From positions 248,001-312,000 of the forward strand of contig JAHCBC010000001.1 in assembly GCA_019634595.1 (NCBI GenBank): a DNA stretch of 64,000 nucleotides, read 5' to 3'. Below are positions 52,742 through 62,256 of this stretch, one piece after another. This DNA comes from Akkermansiaceae bacterium (GTDB lineage: Bacteria > Verrucomicrobiota > Verrucomicrobiia > Verrucomicrobiales > Akkermansiaceae). The notes beneath the pieces are model-generated. The model made no database searches, was not told where the DNA came from, and saw nothing but the letters and a program-made list of their open reading frames with translations. Both the position numbers and the translations under genes were made by a program. The first letter of the stretch is position 1, and each line of letters opens with the position of its first letter.

Positions 52742-55700
52742 TCACTCCACCTGCCGCGGGTGCATCAGGTAGGCGATGAGATCCCGCACCTGGTCCGGCT
52801 GGAAGGCGGTGAGCAGACCCTCCGGCATCAGGGAGGTTGCGGTGCTTTCCTGTTTGGTGATGCTGGAAATTTCGAGCGTGGTATCCCCGGCCGGCGACTT
52901 CAGGGTGAGGGTCCGGTCGGTCTTCGCGCCGATGGTGCCGCTGATGACCCGCCCGTCATCCAGGGTCACCGTGGTGATGCGGTGGTCCGCGCTCACCACC
53001 GCGCTGGGATCGATGATGTTCTCCAGGAGGTAGTCCAGGTTCGAGCGGCCGGAGCCGGTCAGGTCCGGGCCGATCTTTCCGCCCTCTCCATAGAGCGTAT
53101 GGCAGGCACCGCAGATGCCCGCGTAGAGCTGGCGTCCGTTCTTCAGGTCGGCAGCGGCGAGTGTCTCCGGGGTGAGTTTCTTTTTCAGCGCGGCGATCTC
53201 CTTGGTCTTGTCCGCCGCCGAACTGCCCAGGCTGCCCCACACTTCATTGAGCTTCTTCGTCAGGGATTCATTCTTGAGGGCGACGATGCGGCGTGCGGAG
53301 AACGCGGGGAGGGCCGTCTTCGGGATCCGCCCCGCGGCGATTTCCTCCAGAAGCACCGCCGCCCAGTCCGGCCTGCCGGTCAGCACGTCGATGAGGTGGC
53401 CTTGGGAAACCGGTTCGAATTTCCCGAAGTTCGCCGCCAGCAGCTTCGCCACCTCCGTTTCTCCGGACAGGGCGAGGCCGCGGATGGCGTTGCCATTGAG
53501 TTTCGGGGTGGCCAGCACGGACTCGCAGAGTTCGCGCAGCCCCGGGATCTTCGCGTCGATCAGGATGTCGAGCGCGGCCTGACGCTCGCCCATCGGCGCA
53601 CCCGCATCCCGGACGGTGGCCTGCAGGGATTCCGCGATCTGCCGGTCGCCGTAAAGAAGGCTGATGCGCTTGATGGTGGCTTGGGACCCCGGGTCCGTGA
53701 CTGTTGCGGAGAAATCCCGCCAGTTCGCCGGGCCTTCCGCCTTGCTGACGCCATCGAGCGCTTCGGAAATACCAGCCACCAGGGCAGGCCTGACCTCCGC
53801 CGGAATTGGGGCCGCCAGCAGGTTCTGGAGCTGCCGGACCCTGAACGGATTCGGTGCGGGATTCGCCAGGAAGCGGCCAGTCCATCTGGCCAGTTTCCGG
53901 GAGGAGGTCACCGCGGCGATCTTCTCGAGCACACCCGGATCGAATCCTCCGGCGAGGGGCAGGATGCCATACCAGATCATGAATGGCATCTGCGCGTCCT
54001 CCGCGTAGGTGGCATCCGCCGCCAGCAGGACCGCCAGTTCCGAACGCTGTTCTTTTCCGAGGCGTTGCAGGGCTGAAGCAAGGGTCAGCTTCACCAGCCC
54101 GGAGGAGTCCGTGCGGGCGAGTTCCTTGAATTTTTCGAAGGTGCCAGAGAGGAGTGTTTGAGGGGAGTCCGGAAGCCGTGGCATGCCCATGTAGTCGACT
54201 GGAACAGCGTCCGTGAGAAAGCGGATACCCCACACCCTGAGGTGTTCATCCTTTTCGCCGAGCAATCCCAGCATGGTGTCCTCTTTCAACGCACCGATGG
54301 CATGGGAGGTCCACAGCGCCCGCAGGCGGGTGACCGTGCTGTTGGCCGGGTCCGCCGCCAGTTTCAGAAGGCGGTCCAGGACCTCCGGGGAAGGGGGCTG
54401 CGTCATCAGGCGGACGCGCAGTTGCCGCTCATACCAGACGTTGGGGTTCCGGATCAGGCGTTCCGCGCCGTCCGGCGTGATCGCCCCGAGATCGGAAAGA
54501 TCCGGTGCCTCCGGCCGACCGTGGCGGATCTTGTAAATGCGGCCGCTGGTGCGGTGGACACCGGTGTGGTCATGGCATTCCCCGGTGTCGCTCCAGTCGA
54601 GGACAAAGGCGGAGCCGTCGGGACCCTGCGTGATTTCAATCCCGCGGAACCATGGATCCCCCCAGAAGAACACGTCCGGTTCGTGCTTCCCGACATAGCC
54701 GGAGCCGGTGCGTTCCAGCCGCTCCACATTCGCCCGGCGGCCATGCATGTTGAGGGTGAAAAGCCGGTCGCGGTATTTCTCCGGCCACCCGTCACCCTGG
54801 TAGATCATGGTGCCGATGTGGGCGTGCCCGCCGCCGAAATCATTGGCCGCGCCGTCACGGGAGTCCTGCCATTTTCCGTTCGTGTCGAAATGGTAGTGAT
54901 CCGCGATCATGTCCATCCGCTCGTAAACGTCCGGATGCGGGCTGACGGCGGTGCCGCTTTCCTTGAAGTCCGCCCCAGGGATGATGTGCCAGAGGTGGCC
55001 GATGACGGTGTTGATGAAAAATCCCTCGCCATGCCGGTCCCAGTCGTGGCCCCAGGAGTTGACCGCGCCGGTGGTCAGCACCTCGACGGTCTTCCGCACC
55101 GGGTGATACCTCCAGATCCCGCCCTTCATCTGCGGGCGGTCCTTTTCCGGCGTGCCCGGAATGCCGGGCTTCGCCGGGCAGGAGTGCCCGCAGCGGCCAT
55201 AGAGCCAGCCGTCCGGCCCCCAGCGCAGGCCGTTGGCGAGGTTGTGGTAGTTGTCCTTCGCCACGTCAAAGCCGTCCAGCACCACCTGGGGCGGTCCGTC
55301 CGGCACCGCGTCACCATCCGCATCCGGAATGAACAGAAGCTGTGGCGGGCACATGAGCCACACCCCGCCCAGGCCCGTCTCCACGCTGGTCAGCATCTTC
55401 ACCTGGTCCGTGAAAACCTTCCGCGACTCCGCCCGGCCGTCGTTGTCCTTGTCCTCGAAAACGACCAACCGGTCGTTCAATTCCATGTCGAAGCGCTTCT
55501 GCCGCTCCGCGTAGGTGTAGTTCTCCGCCACCCACAGGCGTCCCCGGTGATCCCATGCCGCTGCGATGGGGTTCTGGATCTCCGGCTCCGCCGCGAACAA
55601 GGTGGCGCTGAAGCCCTCCGGAAGCTTGATTTGCCGCAGGGCTTCATCAGCGGGGATCGGTTCCGGGTTGCCCGGCTCGCTGTTATAAATAGGGGACGAC

Positions 55701-55771
55701 GCCGGGCAAGGAACGGCGGCCAGAAGGGACAGGGCGGCAAGCGCGCGGGCGGGACGGAGAAAATGGCTCAT
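52742..55771 (-). CDS. Secreted propeller-HEAT-cytochrome c fusion (PVC type)
   Basis: 1009 residues with signal peptide (AALSLLAAVPCPASS). Residues 35-430 are a PQQ/glucose-dehydrogenase-like beta-propeller (LPEGFSATLFAAEPEIQNPI, DVFFWGDPWFRGIEITQGPD); 430-850 are HEAT-like helices; 865-1009 is a cytochrome c domain with heme site CGACH near 885-889, and a likely distal Met in ATSLMPEGLL. This architecture (TIGR02604-like N-domain plus c-type heme) is common and multi-copy in Planctomycetes and Verrucomicrobia and is presumed to oxidise an unknown substrate in the periplasm. It is not in an obvious operon; repeats lie on its 3' side. Confidence 0.85.
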   Translation of the reverse strand: MSHFLRPARALAALSLLAAVPCPASSPIYNSEPGNPEPIPADEALRQIKLPEGFSATLFAAEPEIQNPIAAAWDHRGRLWVAENYTYAERQKRFDMELNDRLVVFEDKDNDGRAESRKVFTDQVKMLTSVETGLGGVWLMCPPQLLFIPDADGDAVPDGPPQVVLDGFDVAKDNYHNLANGLRWGPDGWLYGRCGHSCPAKPGIPGTPEKDRPQMKGGIWRYHPVRKTVEVLTTGAVNSWGHDWDRHGEGFFINTVIGHLWHIIPGADFKESGTAVSPHPDVYERMDMIADHYHFDTNGKWQDSRDGAANDFGGGHAHIGTMIYQGDGWPEKYRDRLFTLNMHGRRANVERLERTGSGYVGKHEPDVFFWGDPWFRGIEITQGPDGSAFVLDWSDTGECHDHTGVHRTSGRIYKIRHGRPEAPDLSDLGAITPDGAERLIRNPNVWYERQLRVRLMTQPPSPEVLDRLLKLAADPANSTVTRLRALWTSHAIGALKEDTMLGLLGEKDEHLRVWGIRFLTDAVPVDYMGMPRLPDSPQTLLSGTFEKFKELARTDSSGLVKLTLASALQRLGKEQRSELAVLLAADATYAEDAQMPFMIWYGILPLAGGFDPGVLEKIAAVTSSRKLARWTGRFLANPAPNPFRVRQLQNLLAAPIPAEVRPALVAGISEALDGVSKAEGPANWRDFSATVTDPGSQATIKRISLLYGDRQIAESLQATVRDAGAPMGERQAALDILIDAKIPGLRELCESVLATPKLNGNAIRGLALSGETEVAKLLAANFGKFEPVSQGHLIDVLTGRPDWAAVLLEEIAAGRIPKTALPAFSARRIVALKNESLTKKLNEVWGSLGSSAADKTKEIAALKKKLTPETLAAADLKNGRQLYAGICGACHTLYGEGGKIGPDLTGSGRSNLDYLLENIIDPSAVVSADHRITTVTLDDGRVISGTIGAKTDRTLTLKSPAGDTTLEISSITKQESTATSLMPEGLLTAFQPDQVRDLIAYLMHPRQVE

Positions 55772-56084
55772 GGGTTTGACAGGGAGACAAGACGGAACAG
55801 GTGATTTTTCCGTTAAAAATCAGCGGGAATTTTCATTTGGAAATTGCCGTGGCCAGCGAAGCAACTAAATTTCGGAACCTGTCCACCGGCGGCGGTTTGA
55901 TACAACCTGCCGGATACGGAGCTATCACCAAGCCCATTCACAATCATGCGCAACCCATCGTGTGCCACCATACGGACGAGGAGGGGGTGTTCCCTCCGAA
56001 ATTTCTTCGGCTGATCCGATCTTTTATATTGTAAATACCATGTAGATTGTGCTACTGGTTTTCCACCGAACCCGAAAAACCCCT
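55772..56084. other. 313-base divergent intergenic region
   Basis: Separates the cytochrome fusion gene and the Verru_Chthon protein gene, which diverge. AT-rich patches near 55800-55860 and 56020-56045 (CTTTTATATTGTAAATACC) are promoter-like, but no exact -35/-10 pair was found. A small hairpin GGAGG-n8-CCTCC lies near 55981-55998. No gene seen. Confidence 0.4.
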
Positions 56085-59000
56085 ATGAAACCCACTTCAA
56101 ACCCCCAGAGACGCGATGGTTTCGCGCTTGTGGTGACGATCTCGATGATGGTCCTTTTGGTCATCGTTGTGGTTGCCACGCTGTCGCTGAGCACCGTCAC
56201 CCTGCGCAGTGTTGACCGGGACTCCGCACAGGCGATCGCCCGCGCGAATGCCCGCATGGCCCTTATGCTCGCGATCGGCCATCTCCAGAAGGAAGCCGGT
56301 CCCGACCAACGGGTGACCGGCACTGCTGAAATCGTAGGTTCGACTGCCAATCCCTACTGGACCGGGGCTTGGAAAGCTGGGGTCGACAACGCCAATTCCC
56401 AGCCGACCTGGCTGGTCAGCGGACCGAACCCGGACCCGGACGTTACGCTGGATGATGCGAACTCCGCTGTTCTGGCGAGGCCTCCGTCCAGTGAGCGGAC
56501 CCGTAAGGAATTGCGCGCAGAGTATGTGTCCGTCCAAGGGAAACAACTGGATGGCCGGTATGCCTACTGGGTGGGGGACGAAGGAACCAAGGTGAGGGTC
56601 GATATCGGAAATCCGGAGAAGGTTTCGGGTTATGAGCGGGTGGGTCGCTCGCAGTCCCCGCGGGAACCCGGGTTCGCCGCTTTCGACAAAAAGCACCGCA
56701 ACATGTGGGCGGGTTTTGATTCGGACTACAATGATTCGGTGGACCGCCGGACCTTGGTCTCCATGGGGACGGTCGCCTTGGCGGCGAAGGATTCCGGAGA
56801 CCTCGATCGTGATGAGATCCCGAAATACTATTTCAACGACCTGACCACCGGGGGGTTCGGCCTGCCGGTGAACGTCCGGGATGGCGGGATGAAAAAGGAT
56901 CTCTCCCTGCTTCTGGATCGATCCCAGCAGAACCAGAACTTCGTCGCGGATTTCTTCGGAGGCAAGCCGACCCAGGTGTCGAATGGAACTTCGGGCCACG
57001 TGCCGGGAACCGTGGTTTACGAATTTGGTCAGAATCCCAACCGGACCAAGTTCACCCTCAGCCCTACCATCACCAACAGCTACTCCAACGGATTCGTCGG
57101 ACCGAACTGGGGCATCCTTTACAACTACGCCCGTCTGTGGGAAACCGTCCAGGGCAGCACTTCTCCGATGATCGGCCTCAACCCGCGGGTTGACTCCAAC
57201 CTCCGCCAGCCGACCTGGCTGCCATACCGTGAATTCTACAAGGGCACGGGCTATCAGGAAGACATCCAGCATACGAACAGCGGACTGAGTCCTGTAATGG
57301 CCATGTCCCAGCTGGGATTCTCCCTCAAGACTGACATCGTCGGATCCCTTCCGCCGCCTGCCCGGACTCCGATCTACGGTGTGACCCTGCTCTACAAGCC
57401 GCTGGTCGGATTGTGGAACCCCTATAACGTCCACATCCAGGCTTCGACCTACCAGTTGGAGTGGGCGAGCGGTCCATTCATCAGGATCAAGTCTGATGTC
57501 GTCTCCCCCTACATCGATCCGGATAAAGTCGATGTCTCACCCAAGGAGATCACCATCTGTCTCCGTGAATACTGGCATGTCACAAGCGACGGGATGTTCC
57601 CGGTCGATGGGGGTAGCGGCGGTTCCTACTTCCGGATCCGCACCCCTTCGGCGAATTTCCAGCCCGGTGAGTTCCGCCTGTTTTCCGTTGCGGGGAACCC
57701 TCCCATCCAGGATGCCAGCGTGATGAGCGACCAGTGGGATCCGGAGGGTGCTTACTCCATCCCTCTGCGCATCGACGCTCCGGGTTCGAATCCCGTCCGG
57801 ATCCATTCCAGCAAGCGGATGCAATATTTTTCCGGGGTACGCCTGTCGATCGAATACATGACCCTCCAGGACACCCATCCCGAGGTGCTGGTGATGACAG
57901 AGGCACGCTTCCCCAACATTGATACGAGAGCGGCCAGTACATGGTACACCCTCAAGGCTGGCCCGAAGATTGAAACCCACCTTAACCGCTACACGGATAT
58001 CTGGAACGGTGGTAAGAATGGATCGGCTCAGATCACCATTCCGGAGCCGGTGACCAAGCTGGTGGATGATCTTCCGGGCTTCTCGGTGGATGCGTTGACC
58101 AATCCACAGCACCTCGCAACCTGGAGATTCTACACCCGGAACTCGACCGAGGCGACTGGTGACCAGGGCCTGCGTGGTTGGATCGACGCGAACCCCCGCG
58201 TGATGTCGAACAACTTCAGGTTCGACGGCTCCAAGAATGAACAGGGCAACATGCAGGGATGGCACTTCTCCTCCAACCTGCTGGGTGGACGCAGCACCTC
58301 CTCGATGGGAGATGGCCAGGGCGGCAGCCGCGGCCTTGTCGCCCAGTTTGACGACAGGAGTTCCCAGATGCCGGATTCCGAAGGCGGAAGGGACGGAAAA
58401 AGATGGCGCGGGCTGACCGGCCCGGCGTCCACCTCGATCGAGGGGGGCCTGACGAACGTGGTGGTCTATGACGTGCCTCAGGCACCGCTGACCTCGATCG
58501 GCCAATTCCAGCATGCGAACCTCTCCCGCTATGGCTTTGAACCCGGCTTCGTGGTTGGCAACTCCTATGCCAACACCCGCATCCCGCTCAATAACATCGT
58601 CAAGACCAACTTCGGGAACATGGGCTTCAATGTGGTCGATATTTCCTATGAGGCGAACAACAAGCTGTGGGATACGGTCTTCTTCTCGACGCTTGCCCCC
58701 GACTACAAGGGGGGAGGGAGTTCCTTTGATCGTGCTTTCGACAGGAATGCCCTTCTCCTGCGCACGAAATCCCTGCCGAACCCGCGGATGGTCTACACCG
58801 AACTGCCGGGGGATGACTCCATCGACAGAGTCATCTCGGAAGCAGGGAACAATGCCCCGCAGACCATTTCCACACGCATCATGATCGAAGGCGCGTTCAA
58901 CGTGAACTCGACCTCAAAACTGGCATGGAAGGCGATCCTCTCCACCATGGACGGCTCTGAGATCCCGGTCATCAACCTGACATCCCCGCAGGATCCGAAC

Positions 59001-59693
59001 TATGTGAATCCCCAGGGCATCCGGTTCAGCCGCTTCAACCACGTGGTCGATCCGAGCGGATATGCCGGTGGAGCGCGCAAGACCGCATTCTGGCAGGGTT
59101 GGAGGGAAATCACGGATGATGAACTCGATCTGCTTGCCGAAGAGATCGTGAAGGAAGTCAAGAGCCGCGGCCCGTTCCGCAGCATGGCGGAGTTCGTCAA
59201 CCGCAACCCGTATTCCTCCAACAGGGACCACCAGCTCAAAGGAGCCCTGCAGGCTGCCATCGACAGCTCGGTCAACAAGTCCATCGACGGCTCGGTCGGC
59301 CTGACGGCTGCCAACCCGAAGGGTTCGAACTTCGCTGCCAACGTGGTTTCCGGAGAGAACCAGACCGCAGGTCATGCCGCCTATCTGATGCAGGGGGACA
59401 TCCTCCAATGTCTTGCCCCGGTCATGCAGGTGCGTTCCGACTACTTCCGGATACGCACTTGCGGTGAGGCTCTGGACAAGACTGGCAAAGTGATCGCCCG
59501 CGTGTGGTGTGAGGCGTTCATCCAGCGGATGCCGGACTACGTGGATCCGGCGGATGCTCCCGAAGCTCCCTTCGACAAGCCGACCCCCTCCAATCCCTTT
59601 GCCAAGGATGATCTCCGCAGTGACATCAATAAGGAATTCGGCCGTAGGATGAAACTGATCTCGTTCCGCTGGCTGAACCCGAACGAAATTTAA
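56085..59693 (+). CDS. Verru_Chthon cassette protein A-like, pilin-type N-terminus
   Basis: 1202 residues. The N-terminus has a short basic leader and RRDGFALVVTISMMVLLVIV, a type IV prepilin-like sequence (Gly before Phe, then a long hydrophobic helix), but the usual Glu at position 5 is missing. The rest is a large beta-rich extracellular body (NPYWTGAWKAGVD, YAYWVGDEGTKVRVDI), the pattern of the Verru_Chthon cassette A family named from Verrucomicrobium and Chthoniobacter. Genes B, C and D of a cassette are not seen; only one small secreted gene follows. ATG at 56085 is taken because the earlier ATG at 56049 adds only non-signal residues. Confidence 0.82.
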   Translation: MKPTSNPQRRDGFALVVTISMMVLLVIVVVATLSLSTVTLRSVDRDSAQAIARANARMALMLAIGHLQKEAGPDQRVTGTAEIVGSTANPYWTGAWKAGVDNANSQPTWLVSGPNPDPDVTLDDANSAVLARPPSSERTRKELRAEYVSVQGKQLDGRYAYWVGDEGTKVRVDIGNPEKVSGYERVGRSQSPREPGFAAFDKKHRNMWAGFDSDYNDSVDRRTLVSMGTVALAAKDSGDLDRDEIPKYYFNDLTTGGFGLPVNVRDGGMKKDLSLLLDRSQQNQNFVADFFGGKPTQVSNGTSGHVPGTVVYEFGQNPNRTKFTLSPTITNSYSNGFVGPNWGILYNYARLWETVQGSTSPMIGLNPRVDSNLRQPTWLPYREFYKGTGYQEDIQHTNSGLSPVMAMSQLGFSLKTDIVGSLPPPARTPIYGVTLLYKPLVGLWNPYNVHIQASTYQLEWASGPFIRIKSDVVSPYIDPDKVDVSPKEITICLREYWHVTSDGMFPVDGGSGGSYFRIRTPSANFQPGEFRLFSVAGNPPIQDASVMSDQWDPEGAYSIPLRIDAPGSNPVRIHSSKRMQYFSGVRLSIEYMTLQDTHPEVLVMTEARFPNIDTRAASTWYTLKAGPKIETHLNRYTDIWNGGKNGSAQITIPEPVTKLVDDLPGFSVDALTNPQHLATWRFYTRNSTEATGDQGLRGWIDANPRVMSNNFRFDGSKNEQGNMQGWHFSSNLLGGRSTSSMGDGQGGSRGLVAQFDDRSSQMPDSEGGRDGKRWRGLTGPASTSIEGGLTNVVVYDVPQAPLTSIGQFQHANLSRYGFEPGFVVGNSYANTRIPLNNIVKTNFGNMGFNVVDISYEANNKLWDTVFFSTLAPDYKGGGSSFDRAFDRNALLLRTKSLPNPRMVYTELPGDDSIDRVISEAGNNAPQTISTRIMIEGAFNVNSTSKLAWKAILSTMDGSEIPVINLTSPQDPNYVNPQGIRFSRFNHVVDPSGYAGGARKTAFWQGWREITDDELDLLAEEIVKEVKSRGPFRSMAEFVNRNPYSSNRDHQLKGALQAAIDSSVNKSIDGSVGLTAANPKGSNFAANVVSGENQTAGHAAYLMQGDILQCLAPVMQVRSDYFRIRTCGEALDKTGKVIARVWCEAFIQRMPDYVDPADAPEAPFDKPTPSNPFAKDDLRSDINKEFGRRMKLISFRWLNPNEI

Positions 59694-59703
59694 CAGAAAC
59701 TCC

Positions 59704-60423
59704 ATGATCCGTAACTTCATGATCCTGCTGGGTCTCCTGGCCTGCACCGCAGCCGCCCAGGAGAAATTCCAGACGACCCTCATCACCTATGCGCTGGGTG
59801 CGCCTCCTGGAGGTTTCAAAGCGTTCTTCAAAAACGGGGAGGAGATCCAGCCGTTCGGGGCCAACGGCTCCGGATTGAGCGCTCCCATCAAATATTCCGG
59901 CGCGCGTAGATTTGAAATCAGGGCGACGGAGGATGCATTCGCCCCTCCTCCGGCCGGACAACAGGCGCCACCTCCGCTGGCGCTCGTCGATCTTCCTCAG
60001 GGGGTGGACAACGTTCTGCTCATCGCCGCGGATGCGGGGCAGGGGAAGATCCGCTTGCTGGCCTATGATGTGTCAGCCAATGCTCTCAAAGGAGGGGATT
60101 ACAAGGTCTTCAACTTTTCACGCTCCGCCATTGAGATGAGGTTGGGGAAGAAAACGCTGACTCTGAGGCCTGCCCAGAACGAGATCATGTCAGATGGCAG
60201 TTATCAGGACCCGAAAAATAAGGGGATGGAGCTGGTTGTCCATAGGTATGACGGTGCTGTACGTAACCCGACTCCGGTGAAGCAGACGCTATGGGAGCAT
60301 TTCAACACCAAGCGTTGCGTCATGTTCCTCTTTGATGGCAAGCACAAGGGTGAGGGGATCGGTATCATGAGCATGAACATCGAGCCTCCCCGCGAGCGGC
60401 CCGCCGCCGCCGCCGCGCCTTGA
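59704..60423 (+). CDS. Small secreted protein paired with the Verru_Chthon protein
   Basis: 239 residues, signal peptide MIRNFMILLGLLACTAAAQ. The body is mostly beta by pattern and starts with FQTTLITYALGAPPGGFKAFF. No family is recognised. It begins 10 bases after the stop of the large pilin-like gene, so co-transcription is near certain and a joint envelope role is likely. Ends in a Pro/Ala-rich tail before a terminator. Confidence 0.7.
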   Translation: MIRNFMILLGLLACTAAAQEKFQTTLITYALGAPPGGFKAFFKNGEEIQPFGANGSGLSAPIKYSGARRFEIRATEDAFAPPPAGQQAPPPLALVDLPQGVDNVLLIAADAGQGKIRLLAYDVSANALKGGDYKVFNFSRSAIEMRLGKKTLTLRPAQNEIMSDGSYQDPKNKGMELVVHRYDGAVRNPTPVKQTLWEHFNTKRCVMFLFDGKHKGEGIGIMSMNIEPPRERPAAAAAP

Positions 60424-60432
60424 GAAAGTTAC

Positions 60433-60467
60433 GGCTGGGAATCCCTCCGGGGATTTCCGGCCTTTTT
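60433..60467. terminator. Intrinsic terminator between convergent genes
   Basis: GGCTGGGAATCCC pairs with GGGGATTTCCGGCC around a short loop (with a few wobbles) and is followed by T5 (60463-60467), just after the small secreted gene. It may also stop the HAD gene, which ends 14 bases further on from the opposite side. Confidence 0.7.
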
Positions 60468-60481
60468 GGGCTGGAGGACAC

Positions 60482-61144
60482 TCAGAGCAGGTGCTCCAGC
60501 GCCTCCCTCATCGAGGACACGGCCACATCCGCTCCGGCTGAGGATAGTTCCGTGACGGAATAGCGGCCCGTGGCAACGGCCAGACAGCGTGCGCCGATGG
60601 CATGGGCGCAGGCGATGTCCTTCGGAGTGTCGCCGATGACCCAGATATCCTCCGGGCGGAACGTCCGCGACGTATGCTGGAACGCCCTTTCAACGGCGAT
60701 GGGGCCGAGGAGGTTGCGGTCGGCGTGGTCGCAGCCATAGGCCCCGAAGGGAAAGTAGTGGTCCAGCCCGAAGTGGCGCATCTTTGAGGCCGCTCCTCCG
60801 GAGATGTTTCCCGTCAGCAGCCCGATGCTGCTTCCCGGCAGAATGGAAAGTTCGGCAAGGATTTCCGGCACCCCATCCAGCACCTTTCCGGGGAACTCCC
60901 CGCCGGCCAGGTTCCGCTCCAGGCATTCCAGATAGGTGCTGAAATAGCTTTCCACCCGTTCAACGGTTGATTCCACGCCGAAGTGGGCGTGGATGAGGGC
61001 GACGACCCCCAGGTCCGTGCTGCCCGCCAGATCCAGTGATGGACCTTCGTGGCCGAACAGCAGTACGCTCGCGTCCTGGAGCGACTTCATGCCGGCACCG
61101 CTTGTATCCACAAGGGTGCCGTCAATGTCGAAAAGGTAGAGCAT
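60482..61144 (-). CDS. HAD-family phosphatase (phosphoglycolate phosphatase-like)
   Basis: 220 residues of the HAD superfamily with a C1 cap. Motif I LYLFDIDGTLVDTSGAG holds the nucleophile Asp6 and general acid Asp8; motif II threonine in LLTGNISG near 118; motif IV VIGDTPKDIACA near 172. Most like Gph or beta-phosphoglucomutase-type phosphatases; substrate not assignable. It lies 17 bases after infC on the same strand, so could be co-transcribed. Confidence 0.88.
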   Translation of the reverse strand: MLYLFDIDGTLVDTSGAGMKSLQDASVLLFGHEGPSLDLAGSTDLGVVALIHAHFGVESTVERVESYFSTYLECLERNLAGGEFPGKVLDGVPEILAELSILPGSSIGLLTGNISGGAASKMRHFGLDHYFPFGAYGCDHADRNLLGPIAVERAFQHTSRTFRPEDIWVIGDTPKDIACAHAIGARCLAVATGRYSVTELSSAGADVAVSSMREALEHLL

Positions 61145-61161
61145 CAGGCCCGTTTCCGGAC

Positions 61162-61866
61162 TCAGTTCTTCGCTTCCTCGGTTTCCTCCGCCGCAGGTGC
61201 CTCGTCCGGAGTTTCGTCCGGAACATCATCGAAGTCATCTTCGGCGTGGCCACCTTCTTCATCCTCGAAGTCATCTTCTTCCATCAGCTCGCCGTGGAAG
61301 AGGTGGAACTTCCGCTTCCGTTGGTGTTGCGGGAGAGGGGAGAGGATCATGGCGACCGCGCGGCCGTTGAGCTTCGGCGGCTGGTCCACCTGGGCCATCG
61401 TCTTCAGGTCTTCGATGATCCGGTTGAGCACCACGAACCCGAGGTCCTTGTGGGCGTTCTCACGGCCACGGAACTGGAGGACGAAGCGGCACTTGTGGTT
61501 CGTGTCCAGGAAGCCCTCGGCACGGCCCAGCTTGATGTTGTAGTCGTGCTGGCCGGTGCCGACGCGGAATTTCACTTCCTTCATCCGGGTGGAGGCCTTT
61601 GACTTCTGCTTCTTCAGCTTCGCCTGCTCGTACTTGTACTTGCCGTAGTCGATGATCTTGCAGACCGGCGGGTCCGCCTGGCCGGCGATCTCGACCAAGT
61701 CGAGACCCAGCGACTGGGCTTTGTAGAGGGCGTCGCGCGAACTCATCACGCCGAGTTGGTCGCCATTGGCGAGCACGACGCGGACTTTCGGGGCGCGGAT
61801 TCGGTCGTTGACCCGCGTCATATCGCGGTAACGACCCCTGTTTTGGTCTCTTTGTGGCTTAGCGAT
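61162..61866 (-). CDS. infC: Translation initiation factor IF-3, non-AUG (ATC) start
   Basis: IF-3, 234 residues from the proposed start. N-domain: RVNDRIRAPKVRVVLANGDQ and DLVEIAGQADPPVCKIIDYG; C-domain: KASTRMKEVKFRVGTGQHDY, RFVLQFRGRE. The last 45 residues are an acidic extension. The first ATG is at 61821 without a Shine-Dalgarno site. Fifteen codons upstream an ATC (61866-61864) lies 8 bases behind GGAGG (61879-61875). No ATG, GTG, TTG or CTG is in frame between the ATC and an upstream stop at 61974. IF-3 genes are known to use AUU-type rare starts for autoregulation. rpmI and rplT, its usual partners, do not follow. Confidence 0.88.
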   Translation of the reverse strand: MAKPQRDQNRGRYRDMTRVNDRIRAPKVRVVLANGDQLGVMSSRDALYKAQSLGLDLVEIAGQADPPVCKIIDYGKYKYEQAKLKKQKSKASTRMKEVKFRVGTGQHDYNIKLGRAEGFLDTNHKCRFVLQFRGRENAHKDLGFVVLNRIIEDLKTMAQVDQPPKLNGRAVAMILSPLPQHQRKRKFHLFHGELMEEDDFEDEEGGHAEDDFDDVPDETPDEAPAAEETEEAKN

Positions 61867-61879
61867 GGTTTTGTCCTCC
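61864..61879 (-). promoter_or_regulatory. Shine-Dalgarno and ATC start of infC
   Basis: On the minus strand GGAGG (61879-61875), ACAAAACC spacer, ATC (61866-61864). This is a strong ribosome site with ideal 8-base spacing, among the clearest in the window, in front of a codon that IF-3 itself normally rejects. Confidence 0.75.
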
Positions 61880-62256
61880 GGTGGGTAGATGCGACGTTCC
61901 GGAGCGCGCCTTGGCGTGGCCGATGCACGGGGCCGGGACGAAGAGTGGCAGGGAACGGTCCTGATGTCCGGTCATAGATGACGCGCGACGGAAACATGCC
62001 GGTTGCTGGAACCGGTGTTCAGGTTGATGATGGGGCGTTCCTGGAAAATCATGGGGCGGCGTGAGGCCGTTTTGACGCGCATCTCCGTAAATCAGTGACC
62101 CGGAAGCGCATCTTGAACGATGTAAATACGGGAGAAATACCCGCCCCGCAAGCGGGAAATTTCACCTGTCCCGCCAAGGCGTGGAGTTCGGACCTGTTTC
62201 ACCCGGTGGAGGTGCAGAAAGCCGGTGAGTCGCATTCGTCCATTCTGGACCAGCTG
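61880..62256. other. Intergenic region upstream of infC
   Basis: About 377 bases holding the infC leader and the 3' flank of the helical-repeat gene at 62257. A hairpin CCCGC-n7-GCGGG lies near 62141-62157. Near 62090 there is a TAAATCAGTGA motif, also seen in the repeat at 23210, likely by chance. No gene seen. Confidence 0.4.

Noticed and set aside
57777..57800. tRNA-like T-arm sequence GGGTTCGAATCCC
   Set aside because: It lies inside the coding frame of the large pilin-like gene, with no acceptor stem, D-arm or anticodon arm around it.
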